From: Pseudomonadota bacterium
GTDB lineage: Bacteria; Pseudomonadota; Gammaproteobacteria; Steroidobacterales; Steroidobacteraceae
Reading direction: 5' to 3'
Length of the DNA: 21,125 nucleotides
Assembly: GCA_021780395.1 (NCBI GenBank)
Contig: JAJXYU010000199.1
Location: 1-21,125 of the forward strand
The notes under the pieces were generated by a model. It saw only the letters and a list, made by a program, of their open reading frames with translations, had not been told where the DNA came from and did not search any database. Shown here in pieces: positions 1 to 7,699 of this stretch (position 1 is the stretch's first letter; every line of letters starts with the position of its first letter). The position numbers were made by a program, and so were the translations under genes.

Positions 1-122
1 GGCGGCGGCGGAACCGGCAACTGTGGCATCGCGGAAGGCGGCGGTGGCCCGGGCGTCTGGGCGGCGGCACAAGTGGCGAGTGCCAGGGACAACAGAGGCA
101 GCAGGCGCAGTGGCGTCTTCAT
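1..122 (-). CDS. Exported proline-rich protein, N-terminal part (runs off left edge)
   Basis: Only the first 40 or so codons lie in the window. They encode a short basic start (MKTPLR), a hydrophobic Leu/Ala stretch and a probable signal-peptidase site near Ala-Ala-Ala-Gln. A Pro-rich segment follows (TPGPPPPSAMPQLPVPPP). This is typical of a secreted or periplasmic protein. The Cys before the cleavage region sits in LATC, which is a poor lipobox, so I favour ordinary signal peptidase I cleavage. No function can be assigned. There is no good Shine-Dalgarno sequence before the ATG, but a perfect TATAAT hexamer lies about 28 bases upstream on the same strand, which supports the start. Confidence 0.6.
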   Translation of the reverse strand, partial: MKTPLRLLPLLSLALATCAAAQTPGPPPPSAMPQLPVPPP

Positions 123-149
123 AGGAGACTCGTTTTGGATTCGGGCGGG

Positions 150-155
150 ATTATA
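150..155 (-). promoter_or_regulatory. Candidate -10 box for the leftward exported-protein gene
   Basis: On the minus strand the hexamer reads TATAAT, a perfect sigma-70 -10 sequence in otherwise GC-rich DNA, 28 bases before the ATG. I see no convincing TTGACA-like -35 at 16-18 bases upstream, so this is only a candidate. The rest of the 123-354 gap shows no gene or obvious structure. Confidence 0.3.
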
Positions 156-354
156 CAGCGGCTGCGCCGCGACTGCCGCTCAGACCACCGCCAGCGCCGC
201 AAGTTCCTGGAACCGTGGGTCGTCGGCACGGCCACCGCTGGCACACCGGGTCGGGCCGCGGGTTCTCCGATGGCGTAGTCCGCGGGAGATTGCTCGGCTG
301 CGGTGCTCACCGTAGCATTCGGACGATGAACTCCGACGCATCGATCGTCAGGGC

Positions 355-1059
355 ATGCGCATGACGACGCCGACCGATTGGGTCATTCTGCTCGATGTCG
401 ACAACACGCTGCTGGACAACGATCGCGTGCTCGACGACCTGCGCCGGTATCTCGCGAACACGATCGGTCCGGCGAGCCGGGATCGATATTGGGCGATCTT
501 CGAGGCGTTGCGCGATGAGCTTGGATATGCCGACTACCTCGGCGCCCTGCAGCGGTACCGGGTCGGTGCTTTGACGGACCCGCGGGTGCTCGAGATGTCG
601 GCGTATCTCATCGACTATCCGTTCGGCGAGCGGCTCTATCCGCACGCGATCGAGACCATCGAGCATCTTCGCCGCTTCGGACCCACGGTCATCCTGTCCG
701 ATGGCGACGTCGTCTTCCAGCCGCGCAAGGTCCAGCGGTCGGGGCTCTGGAGCGCCGTCGATGGCCGGGTGCTGATCTACATCCACAAAGAGCGGATGTT
801 GGTCGATATGGAGCGCCGTTACCCGGCCCGGCACTACGTCATGGTCGACGACAAGCTGCGCATCCTGGCGGCGATGAAGAAAATCCTCGGGGATCGGTTG
901 ACGACCGTGTTCCCGCGCCAAGGGCATTACGCGCTCGACCCCGGCAATCTCGCGACCTATCCGCCGGCGGACGTGACGATCGAGTGTATCGGCGATCTGC
1001 GCCATTTCCAGCTGCCCGAGCTGCACGCGGCCGCGCGGCCCGCGCCGGCCGGAGACTGA
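355..1059 (+). CDS. HAD-superfamily hydrolase
   Basis: A 234-residue soluble protein of the haloacid dehalogenase superfamily, most likely a cytoplasmic phosphatase or phosphoglycolate-phosphatase-like enzyme with unknown substrate. Motif I is DVDNTLLDND, with the nucleophile and acid/base Asp at about residues 14 and 16. An alpha-helical cap follows (about 25-95). Motif II is ILSDGD (Ser near 115), a Lys in HKE (about 145) fits motif III, and VMVDDK (about 163-167) is the acidic motif IV. A second ATG two codons downstream (361) is an equally possible start, and neither has a strong ribosome binding site. Its stop lies 9 bases from the convergent merA stop, so it is not part of the mer operon. 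It could be an ordinary housekeeping gene next to the island. Confidence 0.85.
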   Translation: MRMTTPTDWVILLDVDNTLLDNDRVLDDLRRYLANTIGPASRDRYWAIFEALRDELGYADYLGALQRYRVGALTDPRVLEMSAYLIDYPFGERLYPHAIETIEHLRRFGPTVILSDGDVVFQPRKVQRSGLWSAVDGRVLIYIHKERMLVDMERRYPARHYVMVDDKLRILAAMKKILGDRLTTVFPRQGHYALDPGNLATYPPADVTIECIGDLRHFQLPELHAAARPAPAGD

Positions 1060-1068
1060 CGCGACCGC

Positions 1069-2826
<1,758 letters not shown>

Positions 2827-3123
2827 TCAGCGCTTGACGTACGACGGATAGCCACGATCGGTCACGGTCTTGATCAAGATCGCGACGTTCGTCACCGCGG
2901 GGTCGAACGTCACGGTCGCCGTGACGTCGGCCATCCCATTCGGCTGGCTGACTGCGACGGATTTCACCCCCTTCACGTGGGCAAGCGTGCTCTTCACGAT
3001 CGGACCACACAGGATGCAGCCGGCGTGATGGACGTCGAGTGCCACCGTGGTCACCGCAGCGCGTGCCGCGAAAGGCGTGCTACCGAGGATGAGAGCCGGA
3101 GCAAGAGTGCGATGAGACTTCAT
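2827..3123 (-). CDS. merP: Periplasmic mercuric ion-binding protein MerP (atypical metal motif)
   Basis: A 98-residue protein with an N-terminal signal peptide (cleavage near Ala-Arg-Ala-Ala, residue 22-23) and one HMA-type ferredoxin fold. It captures Hg(II) in the periplasm and passes it to MerT. The fold is recognisable from the C-terminal half (VTFDPAVTN, then DRGYPSYVKR, as in classical MerP). The metal motif reads HHAGCILCGPIVK (Cys 36 and 39). Classical MerP has GMTCAACP, so the Met-Thr before the first Cys is replaced by Ala-Gly and two His precede it. The central loop (SQPNGMADVTATVTFD) also looks longer than usual. The start was chosen at the ATG that begins the signal peptide, 20 bases after merT, because upstream codons in this frame overlap merT and make no sense. 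Confidence 0.9.
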   Translation of the reverse strand: MKSHRTLAPALILGSTPFAARAAVTTVALDVHHAGCILCGPIVKSTLAHVKGVKSVAVSQPNGMADVTATVTFDPAVTNVAILIKTVTDRGYPSYVKR

Positions 3124-3143
3124 GAGTGCCTGCAAGGACGTGA

Positions 3144-3521
3144 TCAAGAAAGGCGCAAGGCCCGGATGAGATAGGGGAACACCAGTGCGACGACGACCAG
3201 TACCGTCGCCGTCCAGAGCCCGATTTTCGCGACTCGATCCGCGCGCGGCGTCGCACAATAGCCTTCGGCACAGGCGAGCTTCGCGCGGCGACGTAGCCGC
3301 CAGGCGCCAAACCCAATCAATCCGATCGAAGTTAATGCGAAGATCGGCTGATACGGCTCGAGCGCGGTGAGATTGCCGATCCAGGCACCGCTCACACCGG
3401 CTGCGAACAACAGGAATGGGACCACGCAGCAGGATGCAGCGCCAAGGGCGGCCGCGATCGCACCCACGGATACCCATCGGGTCGTCGGCTGGACGAGCGG
3501 CTGTGCATTCGAATTCGCCAT
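3144..3521 (-). CDS. merT: Mercuric ion transporter MerT
   Basis: Inner-membrane protein of 125 residues that imports Hg(II) from MerP to cytoplasmic MerA. Three hydrophobic segments are visible, at about 17-43, 57-75 and 102-121. The vicinal pair SCCVVPF (Cys 31 and 32) in the first helix takes Hg(II) from MerP. A second pair (Cys 84 and 89 in CAEGYC) lies on the cytoplasmic loop, as expected for MerT. Length agrees with the family (about 116-130). It is the first gene of the leftward mer operon, directly downstream of the MerR-controlled promoter. Confidence 0.96.
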   Translation of the reverse strand: MANSNAQPLVQPTTRWVSVGAIAAALGAASCCVVPFLLFAAGVSGAWIGNLTALEPYQPIFALTSIGLIGFGAWRLRRRAKLACAEGYCATPRADRVAKIGLWTATVLVVVALVFPYLIRALRLS

Positions 3522-3564
3522 CGGTTGAGACCTCGGTGGTTAGGCAGCTGGCACCCTGTGGAGT

Positions 3565-3595
3565 AGCCTATTACCGTACCAAGGTACGGAGTCAA
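3565..3595 (-). promoter_or_regulatory. PmerT promoter with MerR operator (19-bp spacer)
   Basis: On the minus strand a -35 TTGACT (3590-3595) and a -10 TAGGCT (3565-3570) are separated by exactly 19 bases. This is the over-long spacing characteristic of MerR-activated promoters, where MerR-Hg(II) untwists the DNA. The spacer contains a perfect dyad, CCGTACC-TT-GGTACGG (3574-3589), placed as in Tn501 and Tn21. merR starts one base beyond the -35 on the other strand, so the same site should also autorepress merR. Confidence 0.93.
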
Positions 3596-3596
3596 C

Positions 3597-4001
3597 ATGG
3601 CAGAGAGCTACACCATCGGAACGCTCGCCAGACGAGCCGGCGTCAGCGTGGAGGCGATCCGTTATTACCAGCGCCGCGGCTTGGTCGAGGAGCCTGCGCG
3701 GCCGCTCGGCGGCACCCGACGATATGCAGACGATCACGCGCGTCGGTTGCGTTTCATCAAACAGGCGCAGGCCATCGGGTTAAGCCTGGAGGAGGTGCGC
3801 GAGCTGCTCGGTCTCGACGACGGCGAGAACTGCCATCGGGCGGCGGCGCTCGGTGCGAAGAAACTGGATCTCGTCCGCAACCGCATCGCGCAGCTGCGCA
3901 ACGTCGAACTCGCACTCGCCACGCTGATCGAACAGTGTCGCTGCAACACAGGCACGGCTCGCTGTCCGCTCATCGCGGCGTTGGAAGGCGAATCCCCTTG
4001 A
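3597..4001 (+). CDS. merR: Hg(II)-responsive transcriptional regulator MerR
   Basis: A 134-residue MerR-family DNA-binding protein. The N-terminal winged helix-turn-helix (YTIGTLARRAGVSVEAIRYY, residues 5-24) is followed by the second recognition helix and a long dimerisation coiled coil (about 85-112). The three mercury ligands are present with canonical spacing: Cys 79 (ENCH), Cys 114 and Cys 123. The 35- and 9-residue intervals match Cys82, Cys117 and Cys126 of Tn501 MerR, which separates it from Cu, Zn or Pb sensors. An additional Cys 116 lies between them. The dimer binds the dyad at 3574-3589. No merD, merC or merE gene is seen. Confidence 0.96.
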   Translation: MAESYTIGTLARRAGVSVEAIRYYQRRGLVEEPARPLGGTRRYADDHARRLRFIKQAQAIGLSLEEVRELLGLDDGENCHRAAALGAKKLDLVRNRIAQLRNVELALATLIEQCRCNTGTARCPLIAALEGESP

Positions 4002-4020
4002 AACGCCACTCGGCGAGCCT

Positions 4021-4725
4021 TCAGGGGCTGCTGGTCGCTTGCGTTCGCACCCGCACCCAACGGACCAACAACGGGGCGACGCCCAACAGCAGGAGCGAGC
4101 CCAGCAGGCGCAGGGATAGAATGTCGGAAAGCGTATGCAGAGTCGCCAACGCGGTTCCCGCGTTCACGTAGATCAGCGTCGCCGGCAGCATCCCGATCTG
4201 GCTGACCCAATAGAACGTGCGCACGGGTATTTCCGTCACGCCCATCAACAGATTCACGACGAAGAACGGAATCGCGGGTATCAGACGCATGATGAACAGG
4301 TACGCCGCCGCTCCATGCCGCATGTTCGCGTCGATGACCTGCAGTCGCGCGCCCCAGCGGCGGCGCAGAACGTCGCGGAACACGTAGCGACTGGCGCAAA
4401 ACGCGAGCGTCGAGCCGATGCTGGCGGCGAACGAGGCCAGGAACACGCCCTCCACCAAGCCGAACAGAGCGCCGGCGGCCACCGTCAAGATCTCCGCCAC
4501 CGGCATCGACAATGCGGTCGATACGACATAGATGACGATGAAATCGCCCGCGAGCAATACCGGATGCCGCCGACCATACGAATCCAGCGCCTGCCGGTGC
4601 GCTTTCAATGCGGGCAGGCTGAGACCGTGCCCCAGGCCGAACACGAAGAAAATGGCGACCCCGCCCAAGAGCCCGACCACGATCGACCATCTGATCAATG
4701 CGGATCGACTGACTGAACTCGTCAT
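4021..4725 (-). CDS. TVP38/TMEM64 (SNARE-associated, VTT-domain) inner-membrane protein
   Basis: A 234-residue multi-span membrane protein. There is an N-terminal hydrophobic helix (about 11-32). The VTT/DedA-like core (about 55-195) contains the conserved glycine-rich GALFGLVEGVFLASFAASIG and the motif RLIPAIPFFVVN. Another hydrophobic helix closes the protein (about 203-222). Related proteins have been implicated in lipid scrambling or transport; the substrate here is unknown. TVP38-like domains occur beside, or fused to, MerA-like flavoproteins in some bacteria, so proximity to mer may be functional. By strand, though, it is the last gene of the leftward bufferin-like run (126 bases after the DUF6969-like gene) and converges on merR with 19 bases between stops. 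I see no terminator in that gap. Confidence 0.85.
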   Translation of the reverse strand: MTSSVSRSALIRWSIVVGLLGGVAIFFVFGLGHGLSLPALKAHRQALDSYGRRHPVLLAGDFIVIYVVSTALSMPVAEILTVAAGALFGLVEGVFLASFAASIGSTLAFCASRYVFRDVLRRRWGARLQVIDANMRHGAAAYLFIMRLIPAIPFFVVNLLMGVTEIPVRTFYWVSQIGMLPATLIYVNAGTALATLHTLSDILSLRLLGSLLLLGVAPLLVRWVRVRTQATSSP

Positions 4726-4851
4726 GGCAGGTCCCGGATCGTCGGCAGGGTGTCACATGGCCGACAGCGCGCACGTCACTCTACAACAGATCCGGCCTGC
4801 CCGAGAGACGCGCGGGCAGGAGGCGAGTCCGGATGCGGTGGCGCCGTGGCG

Positions 4852-5568
4852 TCAGAGGACCGCGAGCCGGCGGTCCACGTCGATTCGAACGGAGGAGGGC
4901 ATTTCGATGGCGCGATCCTCGAGCGGTCCGGGTGCGCGCGTCGGTAGCTCCATCAACACCGAGTCGCGCTCCATGATCAGCATCCGGACTTCCTCGCGAT
5001 ACAGCGCCAGGATGGATTGGATCACGAGATCGATCGTCGGATGCCCGGTATCGAGTCGCAGGGCATCGAGCATGGCGATCGTAGCCCGGCCGGACAAAGG
5101 CAGATCACCGGTGACCCAGCGGTTGACGGTGAACAGCAAGACCGGGACGCCGACCGGATTCAGGCCGATCGCGATCAAGTGGCGCGTTGCCGCGGATCGA
5201 GGCCGAGTGCGCAGACTCCGCAGATAGTCGAGTTCGAGGCGCTCGTCGATGTCGTCGGCAACGCCTTCCATTCGCGCGAACAGATGAAGGTGTCCGTGCT
5301 CGCCGGAACCGGCGCGATCCTCCGGGTCGTGCGAGTGGTAGAACCACTGGTATCGTCGGTCGCGATTGATCGCGTCGTCCGAGGGATAATGCTCCCATTG
5401 CACCGGGGCACGATCGCCGAGGATCGGCGCGAGCAAATGGACGCGCTTGCGTGCGAGCTCCCTGTAGCATCCGACCAGCGCTTCGGCCGCGAGGGTGGCC
5501 GCGGAGTCCGTGACCCGAGCATGCACGCCATGGTGCCGCGGGCGACGCGTACCGGACGCGTGCGGCAT
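4852..5568 (-). CDS. DUF6969-like protein, translationally coupled to doxX
   Basis: A 238-residue soluble protein with no signal peptide or membrane segment. It resembles what I recall of the DUF6969 family: EHYPSDDA, then a His-rich core (YHSHDPEDRAGSGEHGHLHLF, given here only in part as HSHD and HGHLHLF), then LLFTVNRWVTGDLPLSG and a C-terminal EDRAIEMPSS. The function of that family is not established. The clustered His, Asp and Glu residues suggest a metal site, which is inference. I start it at 5568 because the ATG overlaps the doxX stop (TGATG) and is preceded by GGGAGAG at good spacing. Upstream in-frame codons lie inside doxX and look like out-of-frame translation. It occupies the place where bufferin operons usually carry DUF692 and DUF2063 genes. 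Confidence 0.72.
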   Translation of the reverse strand: MPHASGTRRPRHHGVHARVTDSAATLAAEALVGCYRELARKRVHLLAPILGDRAPVQWEHYPSDDAINRDRRYQWFYHSHDPEDRAGSGEHGHLHLFARMEGVADDIDERLELDYLRSLRTRPRSAATRHLIAIGLNPVGVPVLLFTVNRWVTGDLPLSGRATIAMLDALRLDTGHPTIDLVIQSILALYREEVRMLIMERDSVLMELPTRAPGPLEDRAIEMPSSVRIDVDRRLAVL

Positions 5569-6080
5569 CAGACGCTCTCCCGGGCCGTAGCGCGACTTCC
5601 GGTCGGACCACGGAGACGTCCCAGCCATGCGTCGATCGACAACGTACCGGCACCGCGAGCGACGACCATCAGGAGCATCATGCCCCAAATCTTGTGATCA
5701 CTGAAATCGCCGCCGACGAGGCCGTGCCAGAAGCCGTGCGGCCAGAGATCGGGATAGGAAATCACCGCGATGATGTTGTAGACGAACAGGAACGCCGCTG
5801 TCGGTCGGGCGAAGATTCCGAGGCCAAGCAGCCATGGTGTGATCAACTCGATCCAGGTGCCGAGGAATGCAGCGAACGCCGGCGAGAGGAGCGGCACATG
5901 ATAAACGTAGCTGAACAGATAGGAGGTGCCGCTTGGATCGTCGAACTTGACGACGCCTGCCTTCCAGAAGGCCATTGCAACCCACCATCGAAACAACAGC
6001 AAGGCGAGCGGTTCGATCGCCGTGGCATGCCTCGCGAGCGCAACGTCAGCGGTCGACCAGCGTTCGACTGGACCTTTCAT
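5568..6080 (-). CDS. DoxX-family inner-membrane protein
   Basis: A 170-residue protein with four hydrophobic segments, recognisable as DoxX: RWWVAMAFWKAGVVKFDD (first helix and conserved loop), GTWIELITPWLLGLGIFARP (central helices), then FVYNIIAVIS and a last helix at about 133-148. DoxX proteins are small quinone- or redox-associated membrane proteins. They are a standard component of bufferin (DUF2282/DUF692/DUF2063) operons, matching its place downstream of the bufferin-type gene at 6253-6525. The precise role is unknown. It is separated from that gene by 172 bases containing two strong stem-loops. Its stop overlaps the start of the next gene (TGATG), which predicts translational coupling. 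Confidence 0.88.
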   Translation of the reverse strand: MKGPVERWSTADVALARHATAIEPLALLLFRWWVAMAFWKAGVVKFDDPSGTSYLFSYVYHVPLLSPAFAAFLGTWIELITPWLLGLGIFARPTAAFLFVYNIIAVISYPDLWPHGFWHGLVGGDFSDHKIWGMMLLMVVARGAGTLSIDAWLGRLRGPTGSRATARESV

Positions 6081-6173
6081 TGCGTGTTCCCCTTGTCGAC
6101 GGCATCCGATGGCGTCGAGGACGAATTCGGACTCGAATATCGTGCAGAGCGGATAGCCGGCGCGGACACCTTA

Positions 6174-6217
6174 CCTGCGGTGCCCGCAGGCCGATCCCGG
6201 CGCGCACCGGGATCGGC
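6174..6217. other. Two adjacent strong stem-loops between bufA-like gene and doxX
   Basis: The first is a 7-bp perfect stem with a 3-base loop, CCTGCGG-TGC-CCGCAGG (6174-6190). The second, directly abutting, is a 10-bp perfect stem with a 6-base loop, CCGATCCCGG-CGCGCA-CCGGGATCGG (6191-6216), extendable by one G-C pair that borrows the last base of the first stem. No T-run follows on either strand, so this is not a classical intrinsic terminator. In the leftward transcript it lies 36 bases past the bufA stop. It could act as a partial attenuator or a 3'-end stabiliser giving more peptide mRNA than doxX mRNA. Nothing else is seen in the 6081-6252 gap. Confidence 0.6.
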
Positions 6218-6252
6218 TGGACGATGGATTGCGATGCGCGTCGCATCGGGCG

Positions 6253-6525
6253 TCAGCGGGCGGCCGGCTTGGTCGATCCGCCGGCGATCTTCGCGCAAAG
6301 GCCCGCCGGAACGACGACGAACGCGTTCGGATCGCGAGGCTTCGCGTCCTGTCCGGCGCAGGAATGACCGGGCGACATGCAGTCGTTCTTGTGAGCGGCG
6401 TTGATGCCGTAGCACTTCTCCATCTTCGGCGCATTGGCCGCGTGAGCGCTGAGCGTGGCGACCGTAGACGCGCCGATCGCCAGCGCGCCGAGTAACGCAA
6501 GCTGCCAGGTCTGCTGTTTGGTCAT
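6253..6525 (-). CDS. bufA1: Bufferin-type periplasmic peptide (DUF2282 / BufA family)
   Basis: A 90-residue precursor with an N-terminal signal peptide (hydrophobic 8-24, cleavage near Ala-His-Ala-Ala, residues 27-30). The mature part has the DUF2282 pattern: MEKCYGINAAHKNDC, SPGHSCAGQD and VPAGLCAKIAGGS, with four Cys at 38, 49, 56 and 77. These peptides are ribosomally made copper-binding metallophores. In the studied Caulobacter example a DUF692 (MNIO) enzyme with a DUF2063 partner is reported to convert the two central Cys to thiooxazoles. The central pair here would be Cys 49 and 56. No maturase gene is in the window. The start has a good ribosome binding site (GGAGTGA). The gene lies 54 bases downstream of another Cys-rich secreted peptide. 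Confidence 0.88.
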   Translation of the reverse strand: MTKQQTWQLALLGALAIGASTVATLSAHAANAPKMEKCYGINAAHKNDCMSPGHSCAGQDAKPRDPNAFVVVPAGLCAKIAGGSTKPAAR

Positions 6526-6579
6526 GTTTCACTCCAGGGGGTCGTGGTCATCGGAAGCAAGTCGAGATTCCGCGGCGAG

Positions 6580-6834
6580 TCATTTCGCCCCGCACTTCGG
6601 TGCGCATTTCTTTGCCCCGCACTTCGGCGCGCACTTGCTCATCTTCTTGTGGCCACGGCGATGGTGGTGCATCTTGCCGGCACATTTGCCCGCGCATTTG
6701 CCCGCGCACTTGCTCATCGAAACTTTCGGCGCGCATGCCGCGGATGCCGGCGAGATGCCTGCGATCGCGATCGGCAGGGCGAGGGTGGCGGAGGTCAGTG
6801 CAGCCAGCGCAAATCGGGTGTAACGACTGTTCAT
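6580..6834 (-). CDS. Secreted low-complexity Cys/His/Lys repeat peptide, putative metal binder
   Basis: An 84-residue protein with a clear signal peptide (hydrophobic about 8-27, cleavage near Ser-Pro-Ala-Ser-Ala, residue 32). The mature 52 residues are almost entirely repeats. MSKCAGKCAGKCAGK has Cys at 43, 47 and 51. A His/Arg patch MHHHRRGHKK (residues 55-64) follows. The end is MSKCAPKCGAKKCAPKCGAK, a 9-residue unit used twice, with Cys at 68, 72, 77 and 81. With Cys 34 that makes eight Cys and four His in a strongly basic peptide. No known fold is recognised; Lys-Cys repeats loosely recall bufferin-2/HvfA-type MNIO substrates, but their EGKC core is absent. A strong ribosome binding site (AGGAG, 5-base spacing) supports the start. 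It is the first gene of the leftward run and probably the most highly translated. Confidence 0.82.
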   Translation of the reverse strand: MNSRYTRFALAALTSATLALPIAIAGISPASAACAPKVSMSKCAGKCAGKCAGKMHHHRRGHKKMSKCAPKCGAKKCAPKCGAK

Positions 6835-6846
6835 GTATACTCCTGT

Positions 6847-6901
6847 GTCATATGGCGAAGGTTGGAAACGGCGCGAGAGTGATTTCGCGGTTCGTCATAT
6901 G
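6847..6901. repeat. Direct repeat GTCATATG in the divergent promoter region
   Basis: The 8-base word GTCATATG occurs at 6847-6854 and 6894-6901, 47 bases apart, and contains the palindrome CATATG. Both copies lie in the 145-base divergent region between the secreted-peptide gene and the sigma-factor gene. The first copy ends just before the ribosome binding site of the peptide gene. The spacing of 4-5 helical turns and the location make it a plausible regulator site, but two 8-mers are weak evidence. Confidence 0.3.
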
Positions 6902-6979
6902 AGAGGCGGGGATGCGCGCTCCGGATTCGCCGGCTCGATGAAATAATCCTCATCGATGGATATGGGCGACGAAGGCGGC

Positions 6980-7510
6980 ATGGATAGACAGCGATTGATT
7001 GGTGCGGCGCAAGGAGGTGACTCCGTCGCACTCAATGAATTGCTTACGACCTGTCAGGTCGACGCTCGGCGCTATGCTAGACGTCATTGTCAGGTGAGCG
7101 ACGTCGACGACGCCGTGCAGGAGGCGCTCTGGATCCTGGCCCGGCGAATACGGGGGTTGCGTGCCGCAGCCGCTTTGTCCAGCTGGCTCTTTACGGTTGT
7201 TCGCCGGGAGTGTTTGCGGCTCGAGCGTCGCATGCGGGGTCTTGGTCCCTCGATCGACGAGATCGCCGAGGAACAGATGCAGCAGCGAGATCCGGTCGAC
7301 CTGCGCGCCGATCTGCTCGCGGGTATCGAGGCATTGCCGGATCACTACCGCGAGATCCTGTTGTTGCGTGACTTCGAACAGATGACGATCGCCGAGGTCG
7401 CGGCCCGTCTCGGTCTCGAGGTGCCGGCCGCGAAGAGCCGGCTGCATCGCGCGCGCGCGCAACTGCGCGAATTCCTGGTGTCCACACCGCCATCCAATCA
7501 CGGTCGTTGA
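6980..7510 (+). CDS. ECF-type RNA polymerase sigma factor
   Basis: A sigma-70 family ECF factor of about 176 residues. Region 2 includes VSDVDDAVQEALWILARRI, with the core-binding and -10 recognition helices. It is followed by a short acidic linker. Region 4 has LPDHYREILLLRDFEQMTI and the helix-turn-helix IAEVAARLGLEVPAAKSRLH. I prefer the ATG at 6980 because AAGG precedes it at a short spacing; ATGs at 6956 and 6962 would add 6-8 residues. It is divergent from the bufferin-like operon. ECF factors commonly control bufferin operons, so this operon is the natural candidate regulon. No anti-sigma gene follows; the downstream DNA is debris. Confidence 0.88.
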   Translation: MDRQRLIGAAQGGDSVALNELLTTCQVDARRYARRHCQVSDVDDAVQEALWILARRIRGLRAAAALSSWLFTVVRRECLRLERRMRGLGPSIDEIAEEQMQQRDPVDLRADLLAGIEALPDHYREILLLRDFEQMTIAEVAARLGLEVPAAKSRLHRARAQLREFLVSTPPSNHGR

Positions 7511-7616
7511 ACTCGATCGGTGTGGCGAGATCACGGTCCTGAAGCAGGCGTTGCTTGAACGCCCGGACTGCGAGTGCTACTCGATGGTCGAGCGGGAGAC
7601 GGATCGTCTGCATATT

Positions 7617-7645
7617 CCGTCCCGACCCGAGGCGGGTCGGGACGG
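7617..7645. terminator. Strong GC stem-loop downstream of the sigma-factor gene
   Basis: A perfect 12-bp inverted repeat with a 5-base loop, CCGTCCCGACCC-GAGGC-GGGTCGGGACGG, lies 106 bases after the sigma-factor stop. It lacks a T-run on the plus strand, so termination efficiency is doubtful. It sits between the sigma-factor gene and the dead PAS gene that points at it, and could close either transcript. The surrounding 7511-7699 shows no supportable gene. Confidence 0.45.
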
Positions 7646-7699
7646 GTGCGTTAATGTGTCGATCGGAGAATCGACAGCGTGAGCGCCCGCGCGTGTCAT

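Noticed and set aside
6866..6893. ECF-type promoter for the leftward peptide operon: GAAC (minus strand, 6890-6893) and CGTT (6867-6870).
   Set aside because: The gap is 19 bases, longer than the 16-17 normal for ECF promoters, and neither element is extended. Not supportable without transcription-start data.
7191..7613. Minus-strand frame beginning MQTIRLPLDHRVALAVRAFK, antisense to the end of the sigma-factor gene.
   Set aside because: The first residues look protein-like, but most of the frame is the reverse of a clear sigma-factor coding region and no family is recognised.
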